From NCBI GenBank assembly GCA_003280055.1, contig QCGG01000007.1:1-64000 (forward strand): a stretch of DNA of 64,000 nt, written 5' to 3'. Within the stretch, counting starts at the first letter, position 1; each line of letters starts with the position of its first letter. Both the position numbers and the translations under genes were made by a program. The DNA is from Prochlorococcus sp. AG-363-P19. Lineage in GTDB: Bacteria > Cyanobacteriota > Cyanobacteriia > PCC-6307 > Cyanobiaceae. Under the pieces are notes generated by a model. That model had not been told where the DNA came from and made no database searches. It saw nothing but the letters and a program-made list of their open reading frames with translations. Positions 43,182 through 52,954 of this stretch are shown piece by piece.

Positions 43182-44537
43182 ATGAAGATTGTTGTAATTG
43201 ATGATGATCCCACTGGCTCACAGACAGTCCATGACTGTCCTTTATTGCTTTCTTGGGAGACGAGCGTTCTTAGAGATGGATTGCGACAAAACACCTCATT
43301 ACTCTTTGTATTAGCCAATACAAGGGCTTTGCTGGCAACAGAAGCTGCAAAGCGTATTAAAGATATTTGCTGCTCTTTGAAGCAAGCTATGAGGGAAGAA
43401 GGTATCTCACTAAATGATATTTGGTTGGTTAGTAGAGGAGATTCCACTTTGCGGGGACATGGAGTTCTTGAGCCAAAAGTGATTGCTGAGGAGTTTGGGC
43501 CAATTGATGCAACGTTTCATATACCAGCCTTTTTCCAAGGAGGCCGCACCACAGTGAATGGTGTACATCTGTTGGATGGTGTTCCTGTTCATTTGACGCC
43601 TTTTGCAGCTGATTTGGTTTTTGGTTATGAAACTAGTGACTTAGCTTTGTGGCTTCAAGAAAAAAGCCAAGGGTTAATTGATGGTTCAACTGTCAAGAAA
43701 ATCACTCTTGCTCAACTTGATTCTGCTGCAAATAGTGGTGCGGGAATGCATGAGTTAACGGAATTTTTGAAATCGCTTAGAAATAATGACAATGTTGTTG
43801 TGGATGCTCTTCGACCAGAACAACTTGATGCCTTGGCAGAAGCTATACAAAATATAGGTGAAGTTAAATCTTTCTTATTTCGAACTGCAGCAAGTTTTTT
43901 GAATTCGCTGTCGCAATTACCTGTTAAGATTTTGCATAGTAGCCAAATATCTAGACTAAGAAGGAGAGATTTATCTGGTAATTCTTTGCCTGGTTTAATT
44001 CTTGTTGGTTCTCATGTAAGTTTAACTGATATCCAACTTGATTCTCTTCTTCAAAATCCAGAATGTAAAGGAGTTGAATTATCTGTTATCAAAGTTGCCA
44101 ACCTCTTTAATAGTAATGTGAAAGCTTCAGAACTAGAAGACTTCGAATTAAGCATTTGTTTAGAATTAGAAGAATGTATTTTGAATTCGCAGACCCCAGT
44201 TTTATACACAAGCCGTGGGGAGTTGGTATTTGAAGAAGTTAAAAATCGATTAGAATTCGGGTACTTTCTGGCTAGATTAATGTCTAGAATTGCTAGATCA
44301 TTAGCACCTCGTTTGGGATATATGATTAGCAAAGGTGGGATTACTACACATGTTCTGTTAAGAGAAGGATTAGGCCTAGATTCTGTTACTTTAAAAGGTC
44401 AGATTTTACCTGGGCTTTCGATTGTATTAGCATCAAAGATTGGAGTTTATGGTAATTTACCTATAGTGACGTTTCCAGGAAACTTGGGTAAACCAGAGAC
44501 TTTAGCCAATGCTTGGAGGATTGTAGATTCCTGCTGA
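43182..44537 (+). CDS. Four-carbon acid sugar kinase family protein (DUF1537)
   Basis: A 451-residue protein of the DUF1537/OtnK-like group. The N-terminal domain has IVVIDDDPTGSQTVHD and SRGDSTLRGH, and the C-terminal nucleotide-binding domain has ISKGGITTHVLLREGLG and TFPGNLGKPET. Characterised members phosphorylate four-carbon acid sugars such as erythronate. Its location between glcE and glcF suggests a role in a C2-C4 sugar acid salvage route, but that is inference. It overlaps glcF by 36 bases. Confidence 0.82.
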   Translation: MKIVVIDDDPTGSQTVHDCPLLLSWETSVLRDGLRQNTSLLFVLANTRALLATEAAKRIKDICCSLKQAMREEGISLNDIWLVSRGDSTLRGHGVLEPKVIAEEFGPIDATFHIPAFFQGGRTTVNGVHLLDGVPVHLTPFAADLVFGYETSDLALWLQEKSQGLIDGSTVKKITLAQLDSAANSGAGMHELTEFLKSLRNNDNVVVDALRPEQLDALAEAIQNIGEVKSFLFRTAASFLNSLSQLPVKILHSSQISRLRRRDLSGNSLPGLILVGSHVSLTDIQLDSLLQNPECKGVELSVIKVANLFNSNVKASELEDFELSICLELEECILNSQTPVLYTSRGELVFEEVKNRLEFGYFLARLMSRIARSLAPRLGYMISKGGITTHVLLREGLGLDSVTLKGQILPGLSIVLASKIGVYGNLPIVTFPGNLGKPETLANAWRIVDSC

Positions 44538-45869
44538 TTCAGCAAGGAGTTGCATAGGATGTTTTACACTTAACTTATTATTTAAGTGTCGTCTAATTTG
44601 TAATGTACAGCCAATATTTGCACTAACAATTGTTTTTGCACCGGTTTGTGTAAGATCATTGACTTTTTCCTTGCCAAGTTTCTTGGCTTCGTTTGGTTGT
44701 ATCAGATTATAGATACCAGCACTCCCGCAGCAAACGCCTATTTCTTGAGGTTCATATATGCATAGATTAGGTATTGATTTTAAAAGTTCTCGAGGTTCTT
44801 TAGTAATATTTTGACCGTGAATCATATGGCAAGCATCATGATATGCAACTTCAAATAATTCCTTATTTATTAGTGAGCGGCCAGTTGTATTTGGTAGTGG
44901 TTTGAGACTTTCTAAGAAACTTGTTTGCAGTCCTTTTTTTGTAAGGAATTCATGTACGTCAAATATAGGGACTTTGAAATTGTTCTCGTTGCCAAGAAGC
45001 TCTTCATAGCTTTTAAGCGTATGTCCGCATCCAGCAGCAGCAACTAAAACTGCGTCTATGGGCCCAATAGTTAGTCCATCTTTTGTTTTGTCTAAATCTG
45101 AAAAGCTTCGTACAAGTGCTTTACCCAGTTGCACGGTTGCTTCAGTTTGGCCTTGATGGTGGGTTACTGCACCGCAACATCCTTGTTGAGAAGGGACTAT
45201 AACTTCGAAGCCATTGGCTTGTAATACCCGAACCGTAGCGTGGTTTACTTGTGGATCAAAGCAGCGTTGTACACATCCAAGAATTAGCCCCACTCTTCCA
45301 CGGAATAGTCCTTGTGCGGGGTTAATTATTGGAAAATTATCCGAAAAGCTTTCTTCAATGAGTGGGGGCATCAATGCTTCTATTTCTTCTAATGATTTCC
45401 CAAGAAGTGCTGTTAGGCCAACTTGACGAAATATTTTTTGTAGGTTGCTTCCAGAATAACTGCGTAGCGTGAAGAGAATTGCTCTTAAGCGTTTTGGATA
45501 TGGTAGTACATTTAAAAGTACTTTTCTTAAGATATTTTTGCAAGGATCACGTAGATTTTCTTGATTTAGTAAGGGCCGTATTCCTTCTATTAATTTATCA
45601 TAACGAACACCCGATGGACATGCAGTAACACAAGCAAAACAACCTAAACATGTATCGAAGTGCTGTGTAACTGTTTCATCAATTTGAAGTTCACCACGTT
45701 GAATAGCTTTTAAGCTATGTATGCGTCCACGGGGTGAATCCATTTCAGTGCCTAATACTCTATAGCTGGCACATGTAGGAAGGCAAAAACCACAGTGAAC
45801 GCAAGGATCTAAGGTCTCCGAAGGAATGTATTTAGCAGCTGGAATTGATTTGTTTTTTTGCGAGTTCAT
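44502..45869 (-). CDS. glcF: Glycolate oxidase iron-sulfur subunit GlcF
   Basis: A 455-residue protein with two ferredoxin-type cluster motifs, CVHCGFCLPTCASY and CLGCFACVTACPSG, then two CCG domains (GCCGAVTHHQG and VCCGSAGIYN), the arrangement of GlcF. It passes electrons from the FAD subunits to the quinone pool. It faces the DUF1537 gene and overlaps it by 36 bases. Confidence 0.88.
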   Translation of the reverse strand: MNSQKNKSIPAAKYIPSETLDPCVHCGFCLPTCASYRVLGTEMDSPRGRIHSLKAIQRGELQIDETVTQHFDTCLGCFACVTACPSGVRYDKLIEGIRPLLNQENLRDPCKNILRKVLLNVLPYPKRLRAILFTLRSYSGSNLQKIFRQVGLTALLGKSLEEIEALMPPLIEESFSDNFPIINPAQGLFRGRVGLILGCVQRCFDPQVNHATVRVLQANGFEVIVPSQQGCCGAVTHHQGQTEATVQLGKALVRSFSDLDKTKDGLTIGPIDAVLVAAAGCGHTLKSYEELLGNENNFKVPIFDVHEFLTKKGLQTSFLESLKPLPNTTGRSLINKELFEVAYHDACHMIHGQNITKEPRELLKSIPNLCIYEPQEIGVCCGSAGIYNLIQPNEAKKLGKEKVNDLTQTGAKTIVSANIGCTLQIRRHLNNKLSVKHPMQLLAESAGIYNPPSIG

Positions 45870-46024
45870 ACAACATTCTACCCAAATGGATGTCTAGTAA
45901 AAATCAGAGTTGGAGTAATGCTTTGTTATTTTAAATCTAGCACTCAAAAGTTAATCAGTAATATTTTCTTATGATAGCCGAATAATTACAAAGAGCCTAA
46001 TTTATCCATTAAAAAATCTTATAA

Positions 46025-47449
46025 TTAAAACCTTTCGATTACTGATTCTGCAAACCCCCTGCAGCTAACTGCTTCAACTGGTGGCTCCATTAAGCGAGCT
46101 AGGTCATAGGTCACTTTTTGCTCCGAGATTGACCTACTTATTCCTTTAGTAATTAGATCAGCGGCTTCTTGCCATCCAAGAAACTCAAGCATCATTACCC
46201 CGCTCAAGATGACTGAACCTGGATTGATTCTGTCCAGGCCGGCATGTTTAGGTGCAGTTCCATGCGTTGCTTCAAAGATAGCTGCTTCGTCACCAATATT
46301 TGCCCCTGGTGCCATACCAAGTCCTCCTACAACAGCTGCTGCTGCATCAGAGATGTAATCACCATTTAGGTTAAGAGTTGCAAGGATCGAGTATTCCTGA
46401 GGTCTGGTTTGGATTTGTTGGAAAATACTGTCAGCGATTCTGTCATCAATCAGAACCATTGCTCGCCATTTCCCATTACCGTGCGTTTTCCCTATTGTTT
46501 TTAATACTGCTTTCACTTCTTCACAAATAGCTATTTTTTTTTCTGGAGTTAAAGAGTCATATCCAGGTTCAATCAATTTTGAATTCCCTTCTATCCCCAA
46601 GAGTGGGTTTTTGAAATCATTTTCAAGAATCCAACTTTCTCTTTCTGTGACACACTCTTGCCTGAACTCAGTTGTGGCTAATTCATAACCCCAATCACGG
46701 AAAGCCCCTTCAGTAAATTTCATGATATTGCCTTTATGCACAAGTGTGACATGGCGTTTTTGCCCTTCTAGTTTCAAAGCATGTTGAATAGCTTTTCGGA
46801 TATGACGCTGACTCCCATGCTTGCTTACGGGTTTGATTCCTATTCCTGCTTCTTTGGGGATTTGACGATTGCCTAGCTTTCCATTTGCTGGAATTAAAAT
46901 ATTGTTGAGGTGTTCTCTAAAGTTTATTCCTACTGGATCATTAGCCTCCCATTCTATTCCCATGTAAATGTCTTCAGTATTTTCTCTGTAGACAATCACA
47001 TCGAGGTCTTCTGGCCTTTTATGAGGACTCGGAGTACCTTTGTAATAACGACATGGTCGTACACAAGAATAGAGATCAAAGATTTGACGGAGAGCAACAT
47101 TTAATGAACGAATCCCTCCTCCTATTGGAGTAGTTAATGGTCCCTTTATTGCTACGCCATAGGTTTTTATCGCTTTGAGTGTATCTTCTGGAAGGTATTG
47201 ATATGTCCCATAAAGATCACAGGCCTCATCGCCTGCGTAGACTTTGAACCATTCGATATGACGTTTTTTGCCATAGGCTTTATCTATTGCGGCATCAAGT
47301 ACTCTCTGAGTCGCAGGCCATATGTCGACACCTGTGCCATCCCCTCGAATAAAGGGAATAATGGGATTGTCTGGAACTATTGGCTGGCCTTTCACGAAGC
47401 TAATGGTTTCACCTTTTGATGGCGGTACTAGCTTCTTGAATTGCGTCAT
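46025..47449 (-). CDS. icd: NADP-dependent isocitrate dehydrogenase
   Basis: A 474-residue enzyme converting isocitrate to 2-oxoglutarate, the nitrogen-sensing metabolite of cyanobacteria. It has IPFIRGDGTGVDIWPA, GPLTTPIGGGIRSLN with the phosphorylatable substrate-binding Ser, the VYRENTEDIYMGIEWE segment, and FEATHGTAPKHAG (NADP binding). I start at ATG 47449; the longer frame to 47503 adds 18 atypical residues. Confidence 0.95.
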   Translation of the reverse strand: MTQFKKLVPPSKGETISFVKGQPIVPDNPIIPFIRGDGTGVDIWPATQRVLDAAIDKAYGKKRHIEWFKVYAGDEACDLYGTYQYLPEDTLKAIKTYGVAIKGPLTTPIGGGIRSLNVALRQIFDLYSCVRPCRYYKGTPSPHKRPEDLDVIVYRENTEDIYMGIEWEANDPVGINFREHLNNILIPANGKLGNRQIPKEAGIGIKPVSKHGSQRHIRKAIQHALKLEGQKRHVTLVHKGNIMKFTEGAFRDWGYELATTEFRQECVTERESWILENDFKNPLLGIEGNSKLIEPGYDSLTPEKKIAICEEVKAVLKTIGKTHGNGKWRAMVLIDDRIADSIFQQIQTRPQEYSILATLNLNGDYISDAAAAVVGGLGMAPGANIGDEAAIFEATHGTAPKHAGLDRINPGSVILSGVMMLEFLGWQEAADLITKGISRSISEQKVTYDLARLMEPPVEAVSCRGFAESVIERF

Positions 47450-47588
47450 AGATCCTTTCCGGTCAATTGATGCTTCTTTGAGCCTATGTCTTTGTGGTAT
47501 CAATTATGGTCATTTCGTAGCTCTAGAAATTAACTGAGGTACAAAAAATGATCTTATTTCAGAATCTGTAGTGGCTTCTTTGAAAAAT

Positions 47589-48566
47589 ATGGCTGATAGC
47601 TCTTTTACTGATGCAAAGTCGCAAAAGGAAGTATGGGTTGTCGCGGCTTGTTTTAATGAGGAAGAGGTGATTGGTCAATTTATTGAAAGGGTCGTTTCCC
47701 TCCCTGAAGTGACAGCATTAGTGCTTGTTGATGATGGCTCTACTGATGCCACATTGGAAAAAATCAGACAGTGGCAGAAAAAATCTTTAGGTCAAATTTG
47801 TGAGACAAAGGTTGTTTTAATTGAATTGACTCGTAATTTCGGAAAAGAAGCCGCAATGCTTGCTGGACTTGATTTTGCAAAAGATGTCTCTGATGCGATT
47901 GTTCTTATTGACTCTGATTTGCAGCATCCACCTGAGTTGATTGGAGAGATGGTTCATGCTTGGCATTCTGGTGCGGAGATAGTTACTGCCGTAAGAGATG
48001 ATCGCGACCAAGAGTCACTTTTGAAAGTAACTACTGCCGCTTGGTTTTATAAAATATTTAACCAACTTGTTGATTCTATTCAATTAACTGAAGGCGCTGG
48101 AGATTATCGATTACTTAGTGCACCTGTAGTTCAAGCACTGACAAAGATGAGGGAGTTCGGACGATTCTCTAAAGGTTTGGTTCCCTGGACTGGATATAGA
48201 AGTGTCGAGATCAATTACAAAAGAGTAGTTCGTCAGGGAGGCGTCAGCTCCTGGAGCCCTTTGCAATTATGGAGTTATGCAATAGATGGCATTTTTTCTT
48301 TCTCAGTTTTACCTTTAAAAGTTTGGACGCTTCTAGGATTGACAGTCTCACTCGTTAGTTTGATTTATGCATTGCTAATCACGGTACGCACAATTTTTGC
48401 GGGGATTGATGTGCCCGGTTACGCTTCATTAATAGTAGCAATTTTATTTTTAGGCGGTGTTCAATTAATTGGAATTGGAGTGCTTGGTGATTATATTGCA
48501 AGAATTTATGTTGCTGCAAAGGCTAGGCCTCATTATTTTATTAGGACAATACATAAAGGTGGTTAG
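47589..48566 (+). CDS. GtrB-like membrane glycosyltransferase (GT2)
   Basis: A 325-residue family 2 glycosyltransferase with a GT-A domain (VAACFNEEEVIGQF, LVDDGSTDATLEK, LIDSDLQHPPELI) and two C-terminal membrane helices (KVWTLLGLTVSLVSLIYALL; LIVAILFLGGVQLIGIGVLG). This fits undecaprenyl- or dolichyl-phosphate sugar synthases of the GtrB/ArnC type. I prefer ATG 47589; GTG 47571 is an alternative. Its stop overlaps the convergent GtrA-YdjC gene by four bases. Confidence 0.86.
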   Translation: MADSSFTDAKSQKEVWVVAACFNEEEVIGQFIERVVSLPEVTALVLVDDGSTDATLEKIRQWQKKSLGQICETKVVLIELTRNFGKEAAMLAGLDFAKDVSDAIVLIDSDLQHPPELIGEMVHAWHSGAEIVTAVRDDRDQESLLKVTTAAWFYKIFNQLVDSIQLTEGAGDYRLLSAPVVQALTKMREFGRFSKGLVPWTGYRSVEINYKRVVRQGGVSSWSPLQLWSYAIDGIFSFSVLPLKVWTLLGLTVSLVSLIYALLITVRTIFAGIDVPGYASLIVAILFLGGVQLIGIGVLGDYIARIYVAAKARPHYFIRTIHKGG

Positions 48567-49864
48567 TGGGACTCAAAGGGTAGTTTGCTTTGTTTGATTT
48601 TTGTAATTGCACTCAATTCTTCTTGCCTCCACTGAGAAGAGAAAAACTTTTCTGAAAATGGAAAATTATCAAGCATTTCTATCTTCTCATTTTTGGCCAT
48701 TTTAGCTGCCGGGTGAATGAGGATTATAGGTTGAGTCTGCCAAGGTAAGATAGCCAGAGTTTGTAGTTCATTAAACCCTGCTAATATCAATTCATATGAC
48801 ATTTTTCCTGTGAATAATATGCCAGAGAAACCCGCATTAGTTTTTAAACTTTTCTTTTGTATTCTTTCAACAGCAGCACTGCTTAAAATTTGAAGTATAA
48901 GCCATTTAATCATCCCTCCATCTATGATACCATTGACCAGATTTTTTATAGATATGTTGTTAGGTACTGGCTCATATGTTGTTCTTATCCATGAGATGTC
49001 TTCAGCTTCAGCTATGTCTAGTATGACATCTAAAACAATTGGTACTAGGTGAATATGTTGGTGCCCATCAATTGACAATCTACGAAGCCCTGTTAATTCT
49101 TTAAACCTTTTAATTTGTGCAAGCAATTCTTCTTTTATTGCATTTGCGATAGACTTTCTAATTTTTAGTTCCCTAGGTAGAAAAGATACAAAAAATAGTC
49201 TACTAAATGTCTGATTTAAAACACCTTGATCATTGCATAGTTTTCTTTTATTTAAAGTGTTTATTGCCTTTCCTTCTGACAGGCAAAAGTGTAATGAGAG
49301 AGGCATAGTTGAATTTTTCTTCCACTCTTCAATGGCTTGCTTAACGGCATTTCCATTGACTAAAAGACTTGCACTATCGATTGCTTTTGATCTTGAAAGT
49401 GCAAAGATTGCTTTATTTGTAGCATTGCTGATGCCTAGATCATCCGTATGTATAAGTGGGCAACATTTGGGTGCTTGATTTCTTTTAAAGCTGAATTTTG
49501 CAGCTCCTGACCAAATCAGAATATTCATTAATGTTGGAGTAAATATGAAAATCCAGGCTGTGACATTAAGGTGATTTATTGAATCCAGAAGAAGGGGTAA
49601 TAAAGTGCATAAAACTGTATTAATAGTGAATTGAATAAGTAGCCATCTACGAGCAAACTTTTTGCCTCTAGTAGCATTCCTAAATGTGTATAAAGAATGC
49701 CCTAAATAACTAACAAATGATCCTGCTAAGAACCCACTTAGGTTGCTGATCGATAAAGGGAGTATTTTGCTCAGACTGATTAGCACAATTCCATGCACAC
49801 CAGCAGCAAATAAACCAACCAAGCTATACCTGGAAATCTTGGTTAACCTTGTGATGAAAATCAT
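48563..49864 (-). CDS. Fusion of GtrA-like membrane domain and YdjC-like carbohydrate deacetylase
   Basis: A 433-residue protein. Residues about 10-130 have four hydrophobic segments and SYLGHSLYTFRN, the GtrA-family pattern (putative lipid-linked sugar flippase). From about 145 it matches YdjC/ChbG deacetylases: CPLIHTDDLGISNATNKAIF (DD metal ligands), LSLHFCLSEG, DGHQHIHLVP (His ligands) and ILIHPAA. The order membrane domain then deacetylase is unusual. It faces the GtrB-like glycosyltransferase, so the two probably serve one lipid-linked sugar pathway. ATG 49864 is favoured over GTG 49903. Confidence 0.82.
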   Translation of the reverse strand: MIFITRLTKISRYSLVGLFAAGVHGIVLISLSKILPLSISNLSGFLAGSFVSYLGHSLYTFRNATRGKKFARRWLLIQFTINTVLCTLLPLLLDSINHLNVTAWIFIFTPTLMNILIWSGAAKFSFKRNQAPKCCPLIHTDDLGISNATNKAIFALSRSKAIDSASLLVNGNAVKQAIEEWKKNSTMPLSLHFCLSEGKAINTLNKRKLCNDQGVLNQTFSRLFFVSFLPRELKIRKSIANAIKEELLAQIKRFKELTGLRRLSIDGHQHIHLVPIVLDVILDIAEAEDISWIRTTYEPVPNNISIKNLVNGIIDGGMIKWLILQILSSAAVERIQKKSLKTNAGFSGILFTGKMSYELILAGFNELQTLAILPWQTQPIILIHPAAKMAKNEKIEMLDNFPFSEKFFSSQWRQEELSAITKIKQSKLPFESH

Positions 49865-50013
49865 TTTTTCAACCTTTTTGATAAGGCGACTTGCAAATAA
49901 CACTTTTTTTAAGGTAAAACACGTTTCAAAGGCTGTTTAGATTATTTGGGCTGGTCAATGGAGAGATGTTTTAAACATGATATTTCCTGGCAAGTCATTG
50001 AACATGGGAGATT

Positions 50014-50454
50014 TTGGTGAACGCTGCTGAGCATCTAAATAGTGTCGCTTTGGCTCAGGCCATAGCTTCATCTATCACTTTGGTGAGAAGGCATTTCCCT
50101 GCAGCTTCTGCGAACCTCACGCCCTGGCGCGATGACCCACAGACTCGTAAATGGTCAGAAGCAGAGACCTGTGACTTGTCATTTCACTTTCCCGGCTGGA
50201 ATCCAAGATTGCAGTGCCGAAGTTTGCTTGTACAGTTGAGATTCAGTAGCGATCAGTTAGGCCCTACACAACCGTATCTTTTGGGCGTATTAATCCGTGG
50301 CATGACCTATGAAGGTGAAAGATGGCGTTTAGCTACTGTTGGGGAATGGAACCCTACTGGCTCTTTTTTGCCGGAATCTTCTCAGCTCAATCTTTTGAGG
50401 GAGATCTGCAGAGATCTTTTTTCGATTTTCCCACCCTCAAATGAATTCTTTTAA
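50014..50454 (+). CDS. Protein of unknown function
   Basis: A 146-residue protein starting at TTG 50014 or GTG 50017; there is no in-frame ATG. Conserved-looking segments are WSEAETCDLSFHFPGWNPRL and YLLGVLIRGMTYEGERWRLAT, rich in aromatic residues. No known domain is recognised. It lies 76 bases upstream of ho1 in the same direction. The even codon use and higher GC suggest a real core gene. Confidence 0.65.
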   Translation: MVNAAEHLNSVALAQAIASSITLVRRHFPAASANLTPWRDDPQTRKWSEAETCDLSFHFPGWNPRLQCRSLLVQLRFSSDQLGPTQPYLLGVLIRGMTYEGERWRLATVGEWNPTGSFLPESSQLNLLREICRDLFSIFPPSNEFF

Positions 50455-50530
50455 CCCTTCTCATTTAAAGTCTTCCTAAAACCTGCTTGAGCTTCTAATT
50501 TCAAGTCAAATACCTATTGCACGATGCTCA

Positions 50531-51238
50531 ATGTCGATTGACTTTGCGAGGGAATTAAGAGAGGGAACAAAAAAGGCCCATACCATGGCTGAAAATACTG
50601 GGTTTGTAAGTTGTTTTCTAAAAGGTGTGGTTGATCAATCTAGTTATCGTCTCTTGATAGCGGATCTGTATTTTGTTTATTCGGCTATGGAAGAAGAGAT
50701 CCTTAGGCTATGTGATTTAGATCATCCAATTATATCTTCAATTTATTTTCCTGAGTTAAATCGCAAAAAGGCACTCGAAGAGGACTTGTTTTTCTTTTAT
50801 GGAAGTAATTGGCATTCCGAAGTTAAACCAACAGAATCAGCAAAAAAGTATGTTGACCGTATCCAAGAGATTGCTAAAGAATCTCCTGAACTTTTGATAG
50901 GGCACCATTATACTAGATATATCGGCGATCTTTCTGGTGGACAAATTCTAAAGAGCATTGCCAAGAAAGCGTTAAATCTTTCTGAAAATGGAGGCCTAAG
51001 CTTTTATAATTTTCCCTTAGTCAAGGATGAAAAATTATTTAAACAAAAATATAGTCAGACACTTAATACATTGGAAATTGATCAGCCAATGGTCTCCTCT
51101 ATTGTCGATGAAGCTAATAATGCCTTTAAATATAATATGAATATCTTTCAGGAGCTTGAAGGAAATTTGATTTCTGCAATTGGTAAGGTACTTTTTCGTA
51201 TGTTGACCGATAGGAAGCGCCGAGGAAGCACTGAGTAG
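50531..51238 (+). CDS. ho1: Heme oxygenase
   Basis: Heme oxygenase opens heme to biliverdin IX-alpha using ferredoxin. The 235-residue protein starts FARELREGTKKAHTMAENT, with the proximal His ligand in KKAHT, and has HHYTRYIGDLSGGQILKSIA, the distal-helix signature. Its product is the substrate of pebA and pebB downstream, so the three genes form the phycoerythrobilin pathway. Confidence 0.95.
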   Translation: MSIDFARELREGTKKAHTMAENTGFVSCFLKGVVDQSSYRLLIADLYFVYSAMEEEILRLCDLDHPIISSIYFPELNRKKALEEDLFFFYGSNWHSEVKPTESAKKYVDRIQEIAKESPELLIGHHYTRYIGDLSGGQILKSIAKKALNLSENGGLSFYNFPLVKDEKLFKQKYSQTLNTLEIDQPMVSSIVDEANNAFKYNMNIFQELEGNLISAIGKVLFRMLTDRKRRGSTE

Positions 51239-51363
51239 AAAACAATTTAGACAAACCCTAAATATTCATTTAAAATAAGTGTAAATTATGATACATTTTT
51301 ATGATCTATCTCTAGTATTTCGCTTTGGGTTTTCTCTGACTTTCTACCAAATGGGAAAGATGT

Positions 51364-52104
51364 ATGTTTGAGAGTCTTCTTTTGGAGCTAAATACAAGTA
51401 TTGAGATGCGTGGTGGAGAATCTAGTGAATTGCCCAATGACATTAGATCCTTTCGTGGGAAGAGAGGAAATTGTTTGATAACTAATTGGCTTTGGCAGGT
51501 TCCAGGCTTTCGACGCTGGAGAGTTACTAATCTCAATGCAGGAGATAATTTACAGGTTTTGAATTCAGTGGCATACCCTGATTATGATAATGATCAGCCA
51601 ATAATGGGAATTGATCTTTTATGGTTTGGAACTAAAAAGAAATTGGTTGCTGTTCTAGATTTTCAGCCTTTAGTTCAAAATAAAGAATATTTTGGAAGAC
51701 ATTATGATGGACTTATTTCTTTAAACTCGAAATTTCCTGAACTATGTAAAAATACTAGTATGCATTCATTTGATCCCAAACAGTATTTTTCACCATGGTT
51801 ATTGTTTTGTCGCGGTGGAATAGAAGAAGCAAGGTTTTCACTGCCCAGAGCATTTAATGAATTTTTAAAATGTTATTGGGATTTGCATAATCAAATGACA
51901 AACAGAGCTCCAAAATTATCCCCTGAAGAAGTACGTCGCTTACAGATGGATTATGATACCTACTCTTATCAAAGAGATCCTGCACATGGATTATTTGCGA
52001 GTTATTTTGGAAAATCATGGACAAACAAATTTGTGAGGTCTTTTCTTTTTCCAGATAGTCAGGTGGATGAATTAAATTTTTATAAGAGTAGTAAGCTCAA
52101 ATAA
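51364..52104 (+). CDS. pebA: 15,16-dihydrobiliverdin:ferredoxin oxidoreductase PebA
   Basis: A 246-residue ferredoxin-dependent bilin reductase that makes 15,16-dihydrobiliverdin. GIDLLWFGTKKKLVAVLDFQ and FLFPDSQ-like C-terminal parts, with FSPWLLFCRGG and the RDPAHGLFASYFGKSW end, are family features. It overlaps pebB by one base (TAATG), so translation is coupled. Confidence 0.9.
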   Translation: MFESLLLELNTSIEMRGGESSELPNDIRSFRGKRGNCLITNWLWQVPGFRRWRVTNLNAGDNLQVLNSVAYPDYDNDQPIMGIDLLWFGTKKKLVAVLDFQPLVQNKEYFGRHYDGLISLNSKFPELCKNTSMHSFDPKQYFSPWLLFCRGGIEEARFSLPRAFNEFLKCYWDLHNQMTNRAPKLSPEEVRRLQMDYDTYSYQRDPAHGLFASYFGKSWTNKFVRSFLFPDSQVDELNFYKSSKLK

Positions 52105-52877
52105 TGACATTAGTTCGATCCTCAAGCATAGATCCAATTAATATTTCTGACTGGAGGTGGCAACAATTTATGGACTATACGGCCTATTCACTTAAACAAT
52201 ATGACCCTATTCCATGTTCAATTTCTAATCAATTTATAGAGAGAAGAGTCATATCCTCTTTTAATAAAAAGCCTCTCAATGTAATAGTTCAGACATGGGC
52301 GTGCTCAACAGAAAAACTTCGACTAGCTAGAGCAGCTTGTCTTCAGTCAGGGGAGAATACCTCAGTAATTAACCTGGTTTTAATCCCTTCGTCTAAATAT
52401 GACCTACCGTTTTTTGGAGCAGATTTTGTTACCCTTCCTTCTGGCCATCTTATTGCATTAGATTTTCAACCTGTACTCAGTAATGATATCGACCACTTGA
52501 GATTTTTTTTAGATAAATTGACTCCAATATATGACTCTTGGAATCAAGCATTACCTTATGGTGGTGAAATACCAGAAGAGGCAAAAAAATATTTTTCACC
52601 ATGTTTCTTATGGTCAAGACTTCCTCTAAAGAAAGAATCAGATCAATTGATTGAAAAGCGCTTAAAGCCTGCTTTTGATCAATACTTGAATTTGTATATG
52701 GACCTGGTTGAAAGGGCGGAGATCGTTTCTCAAGCAAGGTCTAAATTACTTTTCTCTGGCCAAGTAGACTATTTGGAATATCGGGCCAAGAAAGATCCTG
52801 CAAGGGGCATGCTTAGTCGTTTTTTTGGCAAAGAATGGACTGAATCTTATATTCAAAAAGTACTCTTTAGTTTTTAG
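52104..52877 (+). CDS. pebB: Phycoerythrobilin:ferredoxin oxidoreductase PebB
   Basis: A 257-residue bilin reductase that converts dihydrobiliverdin to phycoerythrobilin. It has FGADFVTLPSGHLIALDFQP and FSPCFLWSRLPL, and the ARGMLSRFFGKEWTESYIQ end similar to PebA. Coupled to pebA by a one-base overlap. I assign A and B by order and by the sequence, which is established for the pebAB operon. Confidence 0.9.
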   Translation: MTLVRSSSIDPINISDWRWQQFMDYTAYSLKQYDPIPCSISNQFIERRVISSFNKKPLNVIVQTWACSTEKLRLARAACLQSGENTSVINLVLIPSSKYDLPFFGADFVTLPSGHLIALDFQPVLSNDIDHLRFFLDKLTPIYDSWNQALPYGGEIPEEAKKYFSPCFLWSRLPLKKESDQLIEKRLKPAFDQYLNLYMDLVERAEIVSQARSKLLFSGQVDYLEYRAKKDPARGMLSRFFGKEWTESYIQKVLFSF

Positions 52878-52954
52878 GGACTTATATTTTATGCTTGTCT
52901 GTTTTGCAAAGTTAGATATTTAATCTATTATAAACCTTGCTTAAGGCCTCTCTG

